The translations under genes were made by a program, and so were the position numbers. Shown here in pieces: positions 41,294-49,812 of a stretch of 64,000 nucleotides of DNA. The notes under the pieces are model-generated. The model saw only the letters and a program-made list of their open reading frames with translations, ran no database searches and was not told the origin of the DNA. Position 1 is the first letter of the stretch. The number at the start of each line of letters is the position of its first letter. Source of the stretch: Streptomyces sp. R33 (lineage in GTDB: Bacteria > Actinomycetota > Actinomycetes > Streptomycetales > Streptomycetaceae); NCBI RefSeq assembly GCF_041200175.1, contig NZ_CP165727.1, positions 1,426,001-1,490,000 on the forward strand. Direction: 5' to 3'.

Positions 41294-42157
41294 ATGAGCC
41301 GCAGCCGAACTCCCGGTCCCGAAACGCCGTCCCGCGTCGAGGCTCGGCGGAGGAAGACGGTGCGTACGCGCATCGTCCTGTCCGTCACCGCGGCGGCTGC
41401 GGCGGTGGCGGTCGGCGTCGCGGTGGCCGACTCCGACGGCGATGCCCGCGCGGACCGGCGGGCCGACGGCGCGGCCGGTACGGCGTCCCCGTCGGCGGGC
41501 ACCGGTGACGCGACGGGAACCCCCACCCCTGCCGCCTCCACACCCACCGCCGACGCCTCGGCGTCGGCGAGCCCGAGTCCGTCCGGTACGCCCGGTGCCG
41601 AGGCGTCGGGATCCGCCGCTCCGACGAAGCCCGAGGCGGCGCAGAGCAGCATTGCGGCCAAGTCGGCGTCGGGCGAGGGCGGCAAGGCCACGCGGAAGCC
41701 CGGTACCACGACGGGCGGCGGGTCCGGCGGCTCGGGTGGCTCCGGCGGTTCGGGCGGTTCCGGCACCGTCGACGGCAACTCCGAGTCCGCGGTTCTGGCC
41801 CTGGTCAACAAGGAGCGGGCCGCTGCCGGATGCGGCCCGCTGGCCATGAACGCCAAGCTGAGCACCGCCGCGCGCACGTACAGCGACACGATGGCCCGCA
41901 GCGGCGTCATGTCCCACACCGGACCCGACGGATCCACCATGACCAGCCGCGTCGAGGCCGCCGGGTACGCGTGGTCCGGCCTGGGCGAGAACATAGCCCG
42001 CGGCCAGGCCGACGCCGACGCGGTCATGAAGGCGTGGATGAACAGCTCCGGTCACAGGGCGAACATCCTCAACTGCTCCTTCAAGGAGATCGGCATAGGC
42101 GTCCACAAGGGCGACGGCGGCCCGTGGTGGACGCAGGACTTCGGGACCCCGAGGTAG
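41294..42157 (+). CDS. Secreted CAP (SCP/PR-1) domain protein
   Basis: A 287-residue protein with a basic N-terminus, a membrane/signal segment (RIVLSVTAAAAAVAVGVAVA), a long Ser/Ala/Pro and Gly-rich linker (residues 55-155), and a C-terminal CAP domain. The CAP signatures are visible: SAVLALVNKERAAAGCGPL, His in SGVMSHTGPDG, GENIARGQADADAVMKAWMNSSGHRANIL and the closing GDGGPWWTQDFG. Bacterial CAP proteins are extracellular and of poorly known function. It may stay anchored by the N-terminal helix, with the linker crossing the peptidoglycan. Its promoter carries boxes resembling those of the thiol-redox operon. Confidence 0.88.
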   Translation: MSRSRTPGPETPSRVEARRRKTVRTRIVLSVTAAAAAVAVGVAVADSDGDARADRRADGAAGTASPSAGTGDATGTPTPAASTPTADASASASPSPSGTPGAEASGSAAPTKPEAAQSSIAAKSASGEGGKATRKPGTTTGGGSGGSGGSGGSGGSGTVDGNSESAVLALVNKERAAAGCGPLAMNAKLSTAARTYSDTMARSGVMSHTGPDGSTMTSRVEAAGYAWSGLGENIARGQADADAVMKAWMNSSGHRANILNCSFKEIGIGVHKGDGGPWWTQDFGTPR

Positions 42158-42362
42158 CCGACCCCGGGGCAGCCGGCCCCGCCTTGCGAACAGACCCCCG
42201 CCGGCCGCATGAACGACCCCCCACCGGCCGCCGAGCGGGCGTCCACGTCCTCCGACCCGTACGCGGGTGCGGAGGACGTCGGCGTTGCTCCGGCGGGAGG
42301 TCCCGGCCGCCCCTCGGGGGGACGGGTGACAGGTCGGCCGGCGCGTCGGCCACTATGGGGCC

Positions 42363-42911
42363 GTGCCTCGAATTCCGCGCTACCTGTTCATATGGCTGTC
42401 GTGCACGGCCACGAGCGTGACTGCCGTACTCCTCACGGTCCAGTTCGTGGTCGGCACGACCAGGCACACGCCCCCGGTCGCGCGGTCCGCCCCGACGGTC
42501 ATCGAAACGCCGCCGGCCTGGCAGGCGGGCCAGAGCCCGCCGTCCCCGACCGCGTCCACGAGCCCCTCGCCCACGGTGTCGCAGCGGCCCTCCCCCTCGG
42601 CCACGGCCCCCACCCCCGCGAAGGCCTCGAAGACCCCCCGGCCCAGCACACCGAAGCCCGCCGTGGACTGCGAGGACGGCGGAGCGGGCCTGCACACCGT
42701 CCCCTCGCAGGGCGGCAAGGCCACCGTGCGGTACGGGAGCCGGGGCGTGTGCCTCATCTCCGCGATCCCCGCCCTCGGGTTCAAAGCCACCACCTCGCAG
42801 AACGCGGACGACACCCTCACGGTCACGTTCACCAGTGCCGACCACCGGTCGGTCATCACGGCGACGGTCGACCCGGGGGCGAGGGCCAGCGTCCGCGAAT
42901 CGTCGCTCTGA
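42363..42911 (+). CDS. Anchored or secreted small protein of unknown function
   Basis: A 182-residue protein with an N-terminal membrane helix (YLFIWLSCTATSVTAVLLTVQFVVG), a Pro/Ser/Thr-rich linker (residues 35-100), and an 80-residue C-terminal domain with two Cys (AVDCEDGGAG and GVCLISAIP) likely to form a disulfide and beta strands (DDTLTVTFTSADHRSVITATV). No family was recognised. The start is a GTG at 42363 with a weak ribosome-binding site. It lies between the CAP gene and the thiol-redox operon, all encoding exported proteins. Confidence 0.68.
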   Translation: MPRIPRYLFIWLSCTATSVTAVLLTVQFVVGTTRHTPPVARSAPTVIETPPAWQAGQSPPSPTASTSPSPTVSQRPSPSATAPTPAKASKTPRPSTPKPAVDCEDGGAGLHTVPSQGGKATVRYGSRGVCLISAIPALGFKATTSQNADDTLTVTFTSADHRSVITATVDPGARASVRESSL

Positions 42912-43235
42912 GGCCCGGTCCCCTCGGCCGTCCCGACCGATCCGCACGACGGGGCCCTTCTGGTCCCTTTCGCGCATTTCACCACGTTGTACGGGCTGAT
43001 GGACCGGGTTCCGGCGAAGCGGAAGGTGAGCTCTTCCTTAGGGCACCTTAGGGCAACCTCAAGATCGCGCCGATACGGTTCCGGCCGCCCGTCGCGGTCC
43101 TATGCTCGCGTCAGCCGAGCGGCCTTCGGCGCCGGGGCGTGACACCCCGGCGGACCTCGGGGCCGCCGACTTCACCGAGCCGAGGGGGCGTTCTGCCCTC
43201 CCGCAGTCCGAACCGTGCCCTGGGGTGTCTTCACC
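42912..43235 (+). promoter_or_regulatory. Promoter region of the thiol-redox operon with three boxes
   Basis: This 324-base gap carries CCTTAGGGCA twice in tandem (43036-43045, 43046-43055) and a related CCTCAAG at 43057, ahead of a TATGCT -10 at 43101-43106 and no recognisable -35. The boxes at 43046 and 43057 are 55 and 44 bases from the -10, exactly as at the CAP-gene promoter. About 130 bases of leader follow. No further gene is seen. Confidence 0.6.
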
Positions 43236-44006
43236 ATGAGTCCTGACATGCTCCGATCCGTCCGTGCCGACCGCCGTACGAGCCCGCACCGCTCCCCCGC
43301 GCCGCTGGGGGCGCGGCTGCCGCTGGTGGCCGCGGCCGTGGTCGCGGCGGGCCTGACGGCCGCCTGCGGGCCGTCCTCCCAGCCCGCCGGATCCGCCGCG
43401 CCGTCCGCCCTCGGACAGTCCTCGCAGGCCCTCGCCTCCGGGACGCTGTCCGCGACCGGGTCCCCCGAGGCGTCGCCGACCGCGTCTGCCTCGCCGTCCG
43501 CGTCGGCCACCGTCCTGCCCAGCTCGTCGCCGACTCCCCCGACGGGCGCCCGGAGCGGCTCCGCGACGCCGGCCAAGCCGCCCCGTACGTCCGCCGCGCC
43601 CGAGCCGGCGAAAATACCCGGTCCCGGCTACGACAGTTCGGCCGATGCGCAGAAGCAGATCGACGCGGCGCTGCGCGCGGCCAAGGCGGACGGGCGTACG
43701 GTGCTGCTCGACTTCGGCGCGAACTGGTGCGGCAACTGCAAGGCCGCCGACAAGGTGTTCGGCCAGTCGCAGACCGCCGCGATCCTGGGGGCCTCGTACC
43801 ACCTGGTCAAGGTCGACATCGGCGGCAACAGCTCCGCCAACTCCGCGCTGCTGCGCAAGTACAGCCCGTCGGGCGGGACCTACACGATGCCCGTACTGGT
43901 CGTGGTCTCCCCCTCCGGCACGGTGCGCACCGACACCCATGTCACGGGCAACCCGTCCCTGACTTCGGAGGGCATCAACGCCTTCCTGCGCCAGTGGGCG
44001 TCGTGA
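43236..44006 (+). CDS. Thioredoxin-domain lipoprotein
   Basis: A 256-residue lipoprotein: Arg-rich N-terminus, hydrophobic stretch, lipobox LTAAC near residue 43, then a long Ser/Pro/Thr linker and a C-terminal thioredoxin fold. The active site is WCGNC (Cys165, Cys168) in LLDFGANWCGNCKAADK, and the cis-Pro is in TYTMPVLVVVSP. It works outside the membrane on disulfides, probably receiving electrons from the CcdA protein two genes on. I chose the ATG at 43236; a GTG at 43215 is an alternative. Its stop overlaps the TlpA-like gene (GTGA). Confidence 0.87.
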   Translation: MSPDMLRSVRADRRTSPHRSPAPLGARLPLVAAAVVAAGLTAACGPSSQPAGSAAPSALGQSSQALASGTLSATGSPEASPTASASPSASATVLPSSSPTPPTGARSGSATPAKPPRTSAAPEPAKIPGPGYDSSADAQKQIDAALRAAKADGRTVLLDFGANWCGNCKAADKVFGQSQTAAILGASYHLVKVDIGGNSSANSALLRKYSPSGGTYTMPVLVVVSPSGTVRTDTHVTGNPSLTSEGINAFLRQWAS

Positions 44007-44638
44007 GACGACCCGCCCCGCAGGTCCCGGGGCGCCGGCGGCGCTCCGCCGCCGTCCTCGCCGGGGCCGGCCTGACGGTCGCGGTGGCGGCCGCGGTCGG
44101 CGGTGTCCTCGCCGTCGGCGGTACCGCCGGTGGGGCGCCGGACGGGCGGGTGAGCGCCGTACGGGCCGCGGCCGGGGCGACGGTCGTGGATCCCGGTGCC
44201 CGCGAGGAGGCGCCCGCACTGGCCGGCGACGACCTGGACGGGAAGCCCGTCGACCTCGCCGGGTTCCGGGGCCAGGTCGTCGTCCTCAACGTCTGGGGTT
44301 CCTGGTGCGGACCCTGCCGGGCCGAGGCCGACGGCCTGGAGCGGCTCAGCCGGCAGACCCGGGGTGACGGGGTCCGGTTCCTCGGGATCAACACGCGGGA
44401 CCGGGACCGGGCCGCGGCCCGGTCCTTCGTCCGGGCGCACGCCCTGGGCTTCCCCAGCCTGTACGACCCCACCGGTGAACTCCTGCTCCGCTTCCCTCCC
44501 TCGCTGCTCAACCCGCAGGCGATTCCCTCGACCCTCGTGATCGACCGCCGCGGACGCATCGCCGTCGGCATCGGGGGCGCCGTCACCGAGGAGCAGCTGC
44601 GCCCCCTACTCACGCGCGTGGTGGAGGAGGAGTCATGA
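44003..44638 (+). CDS. TlpA/ResA-like thiol-disulfide oxidoreductase
   Basis: A 211-residue membrane-anchored redoxin. A basic N-terminus leads to a single hydrophobic segment (AGAGLTVAVAAAVGGVLAVGG). The thioredoxin domain has the active site WCGPC (Cys102, Cys105) in VLNVWGSWCGPCRAEADGL, then GINTRDRDRAAARSFVRA (the TlpA insertion) and the cis-Pro in AIPSTLVIDRRG. Related proteins reduce apocytochrome c or rescue oxidised cell-wall enzymes. It starts at GTG 44003, overlapping the lipoprotein gene, and overlaps ccdA-like (ATGA). Confidence 0.88.
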   Translation: MRRPAPQVPGRRRRSAAVLAGAGLTVAVAAAVGGVLAVGGTAGGAPDGRVSAVRAAAGATVVDPGAREEAPALAGDDLDGKPVDLAGFRGQVVVLNVWGSWCGPCRAEADGLERLSRQTRGDGVRFLGINTRDRDRAAARSFVRAHALGFPSLYDPTGELLLRFPPSLLNPQAIPSTLVIDRRGRIAVGIGGAVTEEQLRPLLTRVVEEES

Positions 44639-45390
44639 CGACGGCCACGCACTGGGCGCTCGCCGCCGCGGACGCCCCTTCCCTCGTGAACGGAACCCTC
44701 GCGATCGCAGCTCCCGTGGCGTTCGCGGCGGGGCTCGTCTCCTTCCTCTCGCCGTGCGTACTGCCGCTCGTACCGGGCTACCTCAGCTACGTGACCAGTC
44801 TGTCGGTCGCCGACCTGGCGGACGCGGACGGCGGGCGCCGCAGCCGGATGGCGGCGGGCGCGCTGCTGTTCGTCCTGGGCTTCACGGCGGTCCTCGTCTC
44901 CGGAGGCGCCCTGTTCGGCCACGCCGGCCGTCTCTTCGTGGCCCACCAGGAGGCGGTCACCCAGGTGCTCGGGGTCTTCACCGTGCTCATGGGGCTGTCC
45001 TTCATGGGGTTCCTGCCGGGCTTCGCGCAGCGGGAGTTCCGCAGCCACCGGCGCCCCGCGCTGGGGCTCGCCGGGGCGCCTCTGCTCGGCGCGGTGTTCG
45101 CGGTCGGCTGGACCCCGTGCATCGGCCCGACGCTGGCCGCCGTCCAGGCGCTCGCCTGGACGCTGATGGCCGCCTACTGCCTCGGGCTGGGCCTGCCGTT
45201 CATCGTGGCCGCGCTGGCCTTCCGGCGGGCCCTGGGCGCCTTCGGCCTGGTCAAGCGCCACTACCCGGCGGTCCTGCGGCTCGGCGGGGGGATGCTCGTA
45301 CTCGTCGGCGTGCTGCTGGCCACCGGTGTGTGGAACGACCTGGTGTACGCCCTGCAGTTGTGGAGCGCCAACTCCACCACCGTCTTCTAG
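44635..45390 (+). CDS. ccdA: CcdA-family transmembrane thiol transporter
   Basis: A 251-residue membrane protein with about six helices of the CcdA/DsbD-beta type. It passes electrons from cytoplasmic thioredoxin across the membrane through two cysteines, here Cys41 (FLSPCVLPLVPGY) and Cys162 (GWTPCIGPTL). It would recharge the two extracytoplasmic thioredoxin-type proteins encoded upstream and the DsbD-alpha-like protein downstream. It overlaps the TlpA-like gene by ATGA. Classical actinobacterial ccdA genes lie with resB/resC for cytochrome c maturation; those genes are absent here, so the role may be a general thiol supply. Confidence 0.9.
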   Translation: MTTATHWALAAADAPSLVNGTLAIAAPVAFAAGLVSFLSPCVLPLVPGYLSYVTSLSVADLADADGGRRSRMAAGALLFVLGFTAVLVSGGALFGHAGRLFVAHQEAVTQVLGVFTVLMGLSFMGFLPGFAQREFRSHRRPALGLAGAPLLGAVFAVGWTPCIGPTLAAVQALAWTLMAAYCLGLGLPFIVAALAFRRALGAFGLVKRHYPAVLRLGGGMLVLVGVLLATGVWNDLVYALQLWSANSTTVF

Positions 45391-45454
45391 GGCGGCCGTT
45401 CGCTCCAGGTCGAAGTCCCCCTTTCTCTCCCCGACACACGACACAGAGGTACAT

Positions 45455-46045
45455 GTGAACCCTTCGACGCATACGAGGCCTTCCCGGACGGCCCCCGTCA
45501 CGGCCGCCCTGCTCTCCTTCGTCTCCCTCGCTGCACTCGCGGCCTGCGGCGGGCAGCCCGCCGAGGGCGCAGGCGACTCCCCGCCACCCGCGACCCGGAC
45601 GACGCGCTTCACCGAGAACGGGGTCACCGTCACGCTCTCGGTGTCCGACTGGCACGCCTCGCAGGGCACCCTCACCGCGGTCTTCACGCCCGAGGCCAAG
45701 GGGTTCCACCTCTACAGCGCCGATCTGCCGCCCAACGGCATCGAGGGCGTGGGCAGACCGACCGCGATGGCCGTCACCGGCGCCCTGAAGGCGCAGGGCA
45801 GGCTGACGGCCGCGGCGGACGTACGGTCGATCAGCGTGCCCGGAGTCGACGCCCCGGTCCCCGTCTACCCGGACGGCCCGGTCACCACCACCCTGCCCGT
45901 CCGCGCCGACGCCGGCGGGGACGCGACGGTGCTGTTCGGCTACGCGAGCTGCAGCACTCGGGACGGCTGCACCATCCCGGTGTCCGACCACCCCGTGCAC
46001 CTGCGCATCACCGGCGACGGACCGGCGTTCGACGCCGCCCCCTAA
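45455..46045 (+). CDS. DsbD N-terminal (alpha) domain-like lipoprotein
   Basis: A 196-residue lipoprotein (lipobox LAALAAC near residue 32) whose mature part resembles the immunoglobulin-like alpha domain of DsbD/ScsB. The strand GVTVTLSVSDWHASQGTLTAVFTP starts the fold. The cysteine pair with the family spacing, Cys166 and Cys172 in YASCSTRDGCTIPVSDH (compare the CxxxxxCYPP of DsbD), ends it. Together with CcdA and the two thioredoxin-type proteins it gives a DsbD relay split into separate genes. The GTG at 45455 follows AGAGGT. A 64-base gap from ccdA allows read-through. Confidence 0.78.
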   Translation: MNPSTHTRPSRTAPVTAALLSFVSLAALAACGGQPAEGAGDSPPPATRTTRFTENGVTVTLSVSDWHASQGTLTAVFTPEAKGFHLYSADLPPNGIEGVGRPTAMAVTGALKAQGRLTAAADVRSISVPGVDAPVPVYPDGPVTTTLPVRADAGGDATVLFGYASCSTRDGCTIPVSDHPVHLRITGDGPAFDAAP

Positions 46046-46054
46046 GGTGTCCCC

Positions 46055-46777
46055 ATGCCGAGCGTCCTGATCGTGGAAGACGACCCCAGCATCCGCCAGT
46101 CACTCATCGAGGTGCTGACGGAACACGGTTATGCCGTGCGCAGCGCTGCCGACGGGTTCGGCGCGCTGCGGGAGGTCACCCAGGCCCCCGTCGACGCCGT
46201 GGTCCTCGACCTGGGACTGCCCGATCTCGACGGAGGGGACGCCCTGCGCATGATCCGGGGCATTTCCTCCGTACCCGTGCTGGTGGCCACCGCCCGCGAC
46301 GACGAGAGGGAGATCATCAAGCTCCTCAACGCGGGCGCCGACGACTACCTGGTCAAGCCCTTCTCCGGGGGGCAGCTCATCGCGCGCCTCTCCGCCGTCC
46401 TGCGGCGCACCAGCCACGTCCCCCCTGCCGGTACCCCGGCGGGCGCACCGGTGGCGGCGGCGAGCGAGCCGCTGCGCGCCACCACCGTGGGCGAGCTGGC
46501 GGTGGACCCGGGCGCGCGCACCGCGTACCTGGCCGGCCGGGAGCTCCGTCTCACCCGCCGCGAGTTCGACCTCCTGGCGTTCCTCGCCCACCACTGCGGC
46601 CAGGTCGTCTCCAAACGCCGTCTGCTGACCGAGGTCTGGCGCGAGCCGTACGTGGACGACCAGACCGTCGACGTGCACCTGTCGTCCCTGCGCCGCAAGC
46701 TCGGCGAACGCGCGGCGGCCCCGCGCTACCTGCTGACCGTCCGGGGCGTCGGCATCAAGCTGGTGGCACCGCGTTGA
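46055..46777 (+). CDS. OmpR/PhoB-family response regulator
   Basis: A 240-residue regulator. The receiver has Asp9/Asp10 (VEDDPS), phospho-acceptor Asp52 (VVLDLGLPD) and Lys101 (YLVKPFSG). The C-terminal winged helix begins near residue 145 (GELAVDPGARTAYLAG) with LTRREFDLLAFLAHHCGQVVS, DQTVDVHLSSLRRKLG and the closing TVRGVGIKL. Such regulators bind tandem direct repeats about 11 bases apart, which are found upstream of the CAP gene and the thiol-redox operon. It begins nine bases after the DsbD-alpha-like gene and its stop overlaps the kinase start. Confidence 0.9.
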   Translation: MPSVLIVEDDPSIRQSLIEVLTEHGYAVRSAADGFGALREVTQAPVDAVVLDLGLPDLDGGDALRMIRGISSVPVLVATARDDEREIIKLLNAGADDYLVKPFSGGQLIARLSAVLRRTSHVPPAGTPAGAPVAAASEPLRATTVGELAVDPGARTAYLAGRELRLTRREFDLLAFLAHHCGQVVSKRRLLTEVWREPYVDDQTVDVHLSSLRRKLGERAAAPRYLLTVRGVGIKLVAPR

Positions 46778-48177
46778 GACGCTCGCTGGCCGGAGTGGCG
46801 CTCGCCGTGACCTCCATGGTCGCCCTCTCCTTCCTCATACCGCTGGCCGCGCTGGTGATGTCGCTCGTCAAGGAACAGGGCGTCACCGCGGCCGAGCAGC
46901 GTGCCGCCGCCCTGGCCCCCGTCCTCACCCTGACCACGGATCCGGACGCCCTGCGGGAATCCGTCGCGAGCCTGGACGCGGCCGAGGACCTGGTCGTGCA
47001 CCTGCCGGACTCGGGGCCCCTCGGCAGCTCGAAGGCGCCGGTGAACCTGCTCGAACGGGCCCAGCAGGCACGCGAGTCCATCTCCCAGGAGATCCCGGGC
47101 GGCTGGATATGCCTGCAGCCGGTGGTGCTCCCCGGTGACCGGGTCGCCGTCATCGAGAACTTCGTCCCCGACGCGGAACTGACCCGCGGGGTCAAGGAGT
47201 CCTGGGCGGTCATGGCCTTCCTGGCCGTGGGGCTGGTCGGCGGTTCCGTACTGGTCGCCGACCGCCTCGGCGCGAAGGTCGTCCGGTCCTCGAAGAGGCT
47301 CGCGCGGGCCTCGCACGCCCTCGGCCAGGGCGACCTGGACACCCGCGTGGACCCCATGGGTCCCAGGGAGCTGCGCGACGCGGGCGTCGCCTTCAACGCG
47401 ATGGCCCACCGGATGACGGAGCTGCTCGCCGTCGAACGCGAACTCGTCGCCGATCTGTCCCACCGGCTGCGCACCCCGCTGACCGCCCTGCACCTGGCGT
47501 CCGAGCGCATGGCCGGCACACCGGAGTCGGCCAGGGTCGAGGCGGCGGTCGGCGAACTGGAGGCCGAGCTCCGGGCCATCATCGCTGCGGCGCGCACCCC
47601 GCTCGCCGTGGGCCCCATGGCCCAGGGCCTGCTCGGTACGGAAGCGCCCGCAGACCGTCACTCCGTCGGCGCGGGGGCGTCCGGCCCCCGCTGCGAGACG
47701 GCCGAGGTCGTCCGGCGCCGCACCGCCTTCTGGACGGTCCTGGCCGAGCAGCAGAACCGCTCCTGCTCACTCGACCTCACCCAGGAACCCACGTCCATCG
47801 CCCTGTCCGACGACGACGTCGCCGCCGTGGTGGACGCGCTCATCGGCAACATCTTCCGCCACACCGCACCCGGGACCCCGTTCGCCGTCCACGTCGTACG
47901 TACGGCACAGGCCGTGGAGCTGGTGGTGGAGGACGGCGGACCGGGCATCCCCGACCCGGACCGGGCCCTCTCCCGCGGGAGCAGCACCGGTTCCACGGGG
48001 CTGGGTCTCGACATCGCGCAACGGGCCGCGAGCGCCACGGGCGGCTCCATGCGCATCGGCCGCGGCCCGCTGGGGGGCGCGCACATCACCGTGACGTTCG
48101 CCCTGGCCCCACCGGCCCCGTCCAGCCGCAGGCCCCGCATCTCCCGCCGCCGCCCGACCCGCCCGCGCGGACGGTAG
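46774..48177 (+). CDS. Sensor histidine kinase, partner of the upstream regulator
   Basis: A 467-residue membrane kinase. A first helix at residues 3-30 and a second at about 146-168 enclose a 115-residue outside sensor domain. HAMP-like GSVLVADRLGAKVVRSSKRLARASHALGQGDLDTRVDP follows. The H box is at His230 (DLSHRLRTPLTAL), the N-box region is ALIGNIFRHTAPG, and G1/G2 are EDGGPGIPDPD and STGLGLDIAQ. The TTG start overlaps the regulator stop (TTGA). The outside domain probably senses envelope or redox stress, matching its neighbours, but this is inference. The C-terminus is Arg-rich. Confidence 0.9.
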   Translation: MRRSLAGVALAVTSMVALSFLIPLAALVMSLVKEQGVTAAEQRAAALAPVLTLTTDPDALRESVASLDAAEDLVVHLPDSGPLGSSKAPVNLLERAQQARESISQEIPGGWICLQPVVLPGDRVAVIENFVPDAELTRGVKESWAVMAFLAVGLVGGSVLVADRLGAKVVRSSKRLARASHALGQGDLDTRVDPMGPRELRDAGVAFNAMAHRMTELLAVERELVADLSHRLRTPLTALHLASERMAGTPESARVEAAVGELEAELRAIIAAARTPLAVGPMAQGLLGTEAPADRHSVGAGASGPRCETAEVVRRRTAFWTVLAEQQNRSCSLDLTQEPTSIALSDDDVAAVVDALIGNIFRHTAPGTPFAVHVVRTAQAVELVVEDGGPGIPDPDRALSRGSSTGSTGLGLDIAQRAASATGGSMRIGRGPLGGAHITVTFALAPPAPSSRRPRISRRRPTRPRGR

Positions 48178-48359
48178 GCCGGGCCGCGCGAGCGCCGGGG
48201 CCCTGCCGGCTCCGGCATGCGCCGGGCCCGGATGCGGGGCACGCTGGAGCGTGGGTGCGCAGCGCCGAGAGGCGTGCCTCGACCGGACGGAGAGCAGGCC
48301 CGAGTCCGAAACCGCCCGGGGCGGGGCGTGACCGTCCGCCGGGCCGACGTGCGGAGGTG

Positions 48360-49778
48360 ATGGCGGTGGCCGGTACACGAACCCCGCAGCGGCCGTCCAG
48401 CGCTCAGCGGCGCGTCCTCGCCCCCCTGGCCCTCGCGCAGTTCATCTGCAGCTTCGCCGGGTCCAACATGAACGTGATGATCAACGACATCAGCGAGGAC
48501 CTGGACACCACCGTCCAGGGGGTGCAGATCGCCATCACGATCTTCCTCCTGGTCATGGCCGCGCTGATGATCCCCGGCGGCAAGCTGACCGACCGCTACG
48601 GCCGCAAGCGCTGTCTCATGGTCGGCCTCGTCGTCTACGGCATCGGCGCCCTGCTGAGCGCCGCCGCCCCGGGGCTGGGCGTACTGATCCTCGGGAACTC
48701 GATCCTGGAGGGGATCGGAACGGCCCTGCTCATCCCGCCCGTCTACATCCTCACGACGCTCATCTTCACGGACCTGACCTCACGGGCCCGCGCCTTCGGC
48801 GCCATCATGGCGCTGGGCGGCATCGGCGCCGCCGCCGGGCCGCTGATCGGCGGGCTCATCACCTCGTGGCTGAGCTGGCGGGCGGCCTTCGTATTCCAGA
48901 CCCTGGTCATCCTGGTGATCATCGTGCTGAGCCGGAGCCTCGAGGACCCGCTGCCGCCCGATCCGACGCGCTCGTTCGACACCACCGGAGCGGTCCTCTC
49001 GGCCGCCGGCCTCATCCTGGTCGTCATGGGCATCCTCGCCGCCGACAACAACGTCTGGCTCATGATCGGCCTGCTCGTGCTGGGCGCCCTCGTGCTCCTG
49101 TGGTTCTTCCGCTCCGTACGGGCCAAGGAGCGGGCCGGCAAGGAACCCCTGCTGTCCACCAGCCTGTTCCGTGACCGCACCTCCAACCTGGGCCTCGTCA
49201 CGCAGAACGTTCAGTGGCTGCTGCTGATGGGTTCCTCGTTCACCATCGCGGCCTACCTCCAGGTGGTGCGCGGCTACGACGCCGTCCAGACCGGCGTCAT
49301 CTTCACCGCCGCCACGCTCGGCCTGCTCGTGTCCTCGCTCGCCGCCGAACGCCTCGCGAAGCGGTGGCCCCAGCGGACCCTCATCATGACCGGCTTCATC
49401 GTCACCCTCGCCGGCATCGTCGTCCTGATCGCCCTGGCCGGCGGCTCCCCGAACCCTTGGGCCCTCACCCCCGGACTCCTGCTGATCGGACTGGGCCTCG
49501 GCGTGATGCTGACCCCCTCGGTCAACGTCGTCCAGTCGAGCTTCCCCGAGGAGCGGCAGGGCGAGATCTCCGGCCTCTCCCGCAGCGTGTCGAACCTCGG
49601 GTCCTCGCTCGGCACGGCAGTCGCCGGCACCATCCTCGTCTCGGGCCTGACCAGCGGCGCCTACGCGGCCGCGATGATCACGCTGGCCGTGATCGGACTC
49701 GCCGGACTCGCTGCCGCGGTACTCCTTCCGAAGAAGCCGCGCCCGGTGGCCGGCCGTGTCCAACCGAGCATGGAATGA
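48360..49778 (+). CDS. MFS exporter, DHA2 type
   Basis: A 472-residue drug-type exporter with fourteen hydrophobic segments. Motif A is GGKLTDRYGRKRCLMVG, motif C is GIGAAAGPLIGGLITSWLSWRAAF, and loop 6-7 is charged. GGAGG ends two bases before the ATG at 48360, which is too close, so the true start may be the GTG at 48366 (spacing eight). In-frame sequence further upstream is Arg/Pro-rich and unlikely. It stands 180 bases after the kinase gene with no obvious terminator between, so partial read-through is possible. The substrate is unknown. Confidence 0.87.
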   Translation: MAVAGTRTPQRPSSAQRRVLAPLALAQFICSFAGSNMNVMINDISEDLDTTVQGVQIAITIFLLVMAALMIPGGKLTDRYGRKRCLMVGLVVYGIGALLSAAAPGLGVLILGNSILEGIGTALLIPPVYILTTLIFTDLTSRARAFGAIMALGGIGAAAGPLIGGLITSWLSWRAAFVFQTLVILVIIVLSRSLEDPLPPDPTRSFDTTGAVLSAAGLILVVMGILAADNNVWLMIGLLVLGALVLLWFFRSVRAKERAGKEPLLSTSLFRDRTSNLGLVTQNVQWLLLMGSSFTIAAYLQVVRGYDAVQTGVIFTAATLGLLVSSLAAERLAKRWPQRTLIMTGFIVTLAGIVVLIALAGGSPNPWALTPGLLLIGLGLGVMLTPSVNVVQSSFPEERQGEISGLSRSVSNLGSSLGTAVAGTILVSGLTSGAYAAAMITLAVIGLAGLAAAVLLPKKPRPVAGRVQPSME

Positions 49779-49812
49779 CCATGCGGAACGTCCTCACGCG
49801 AGGTGACGGGTG

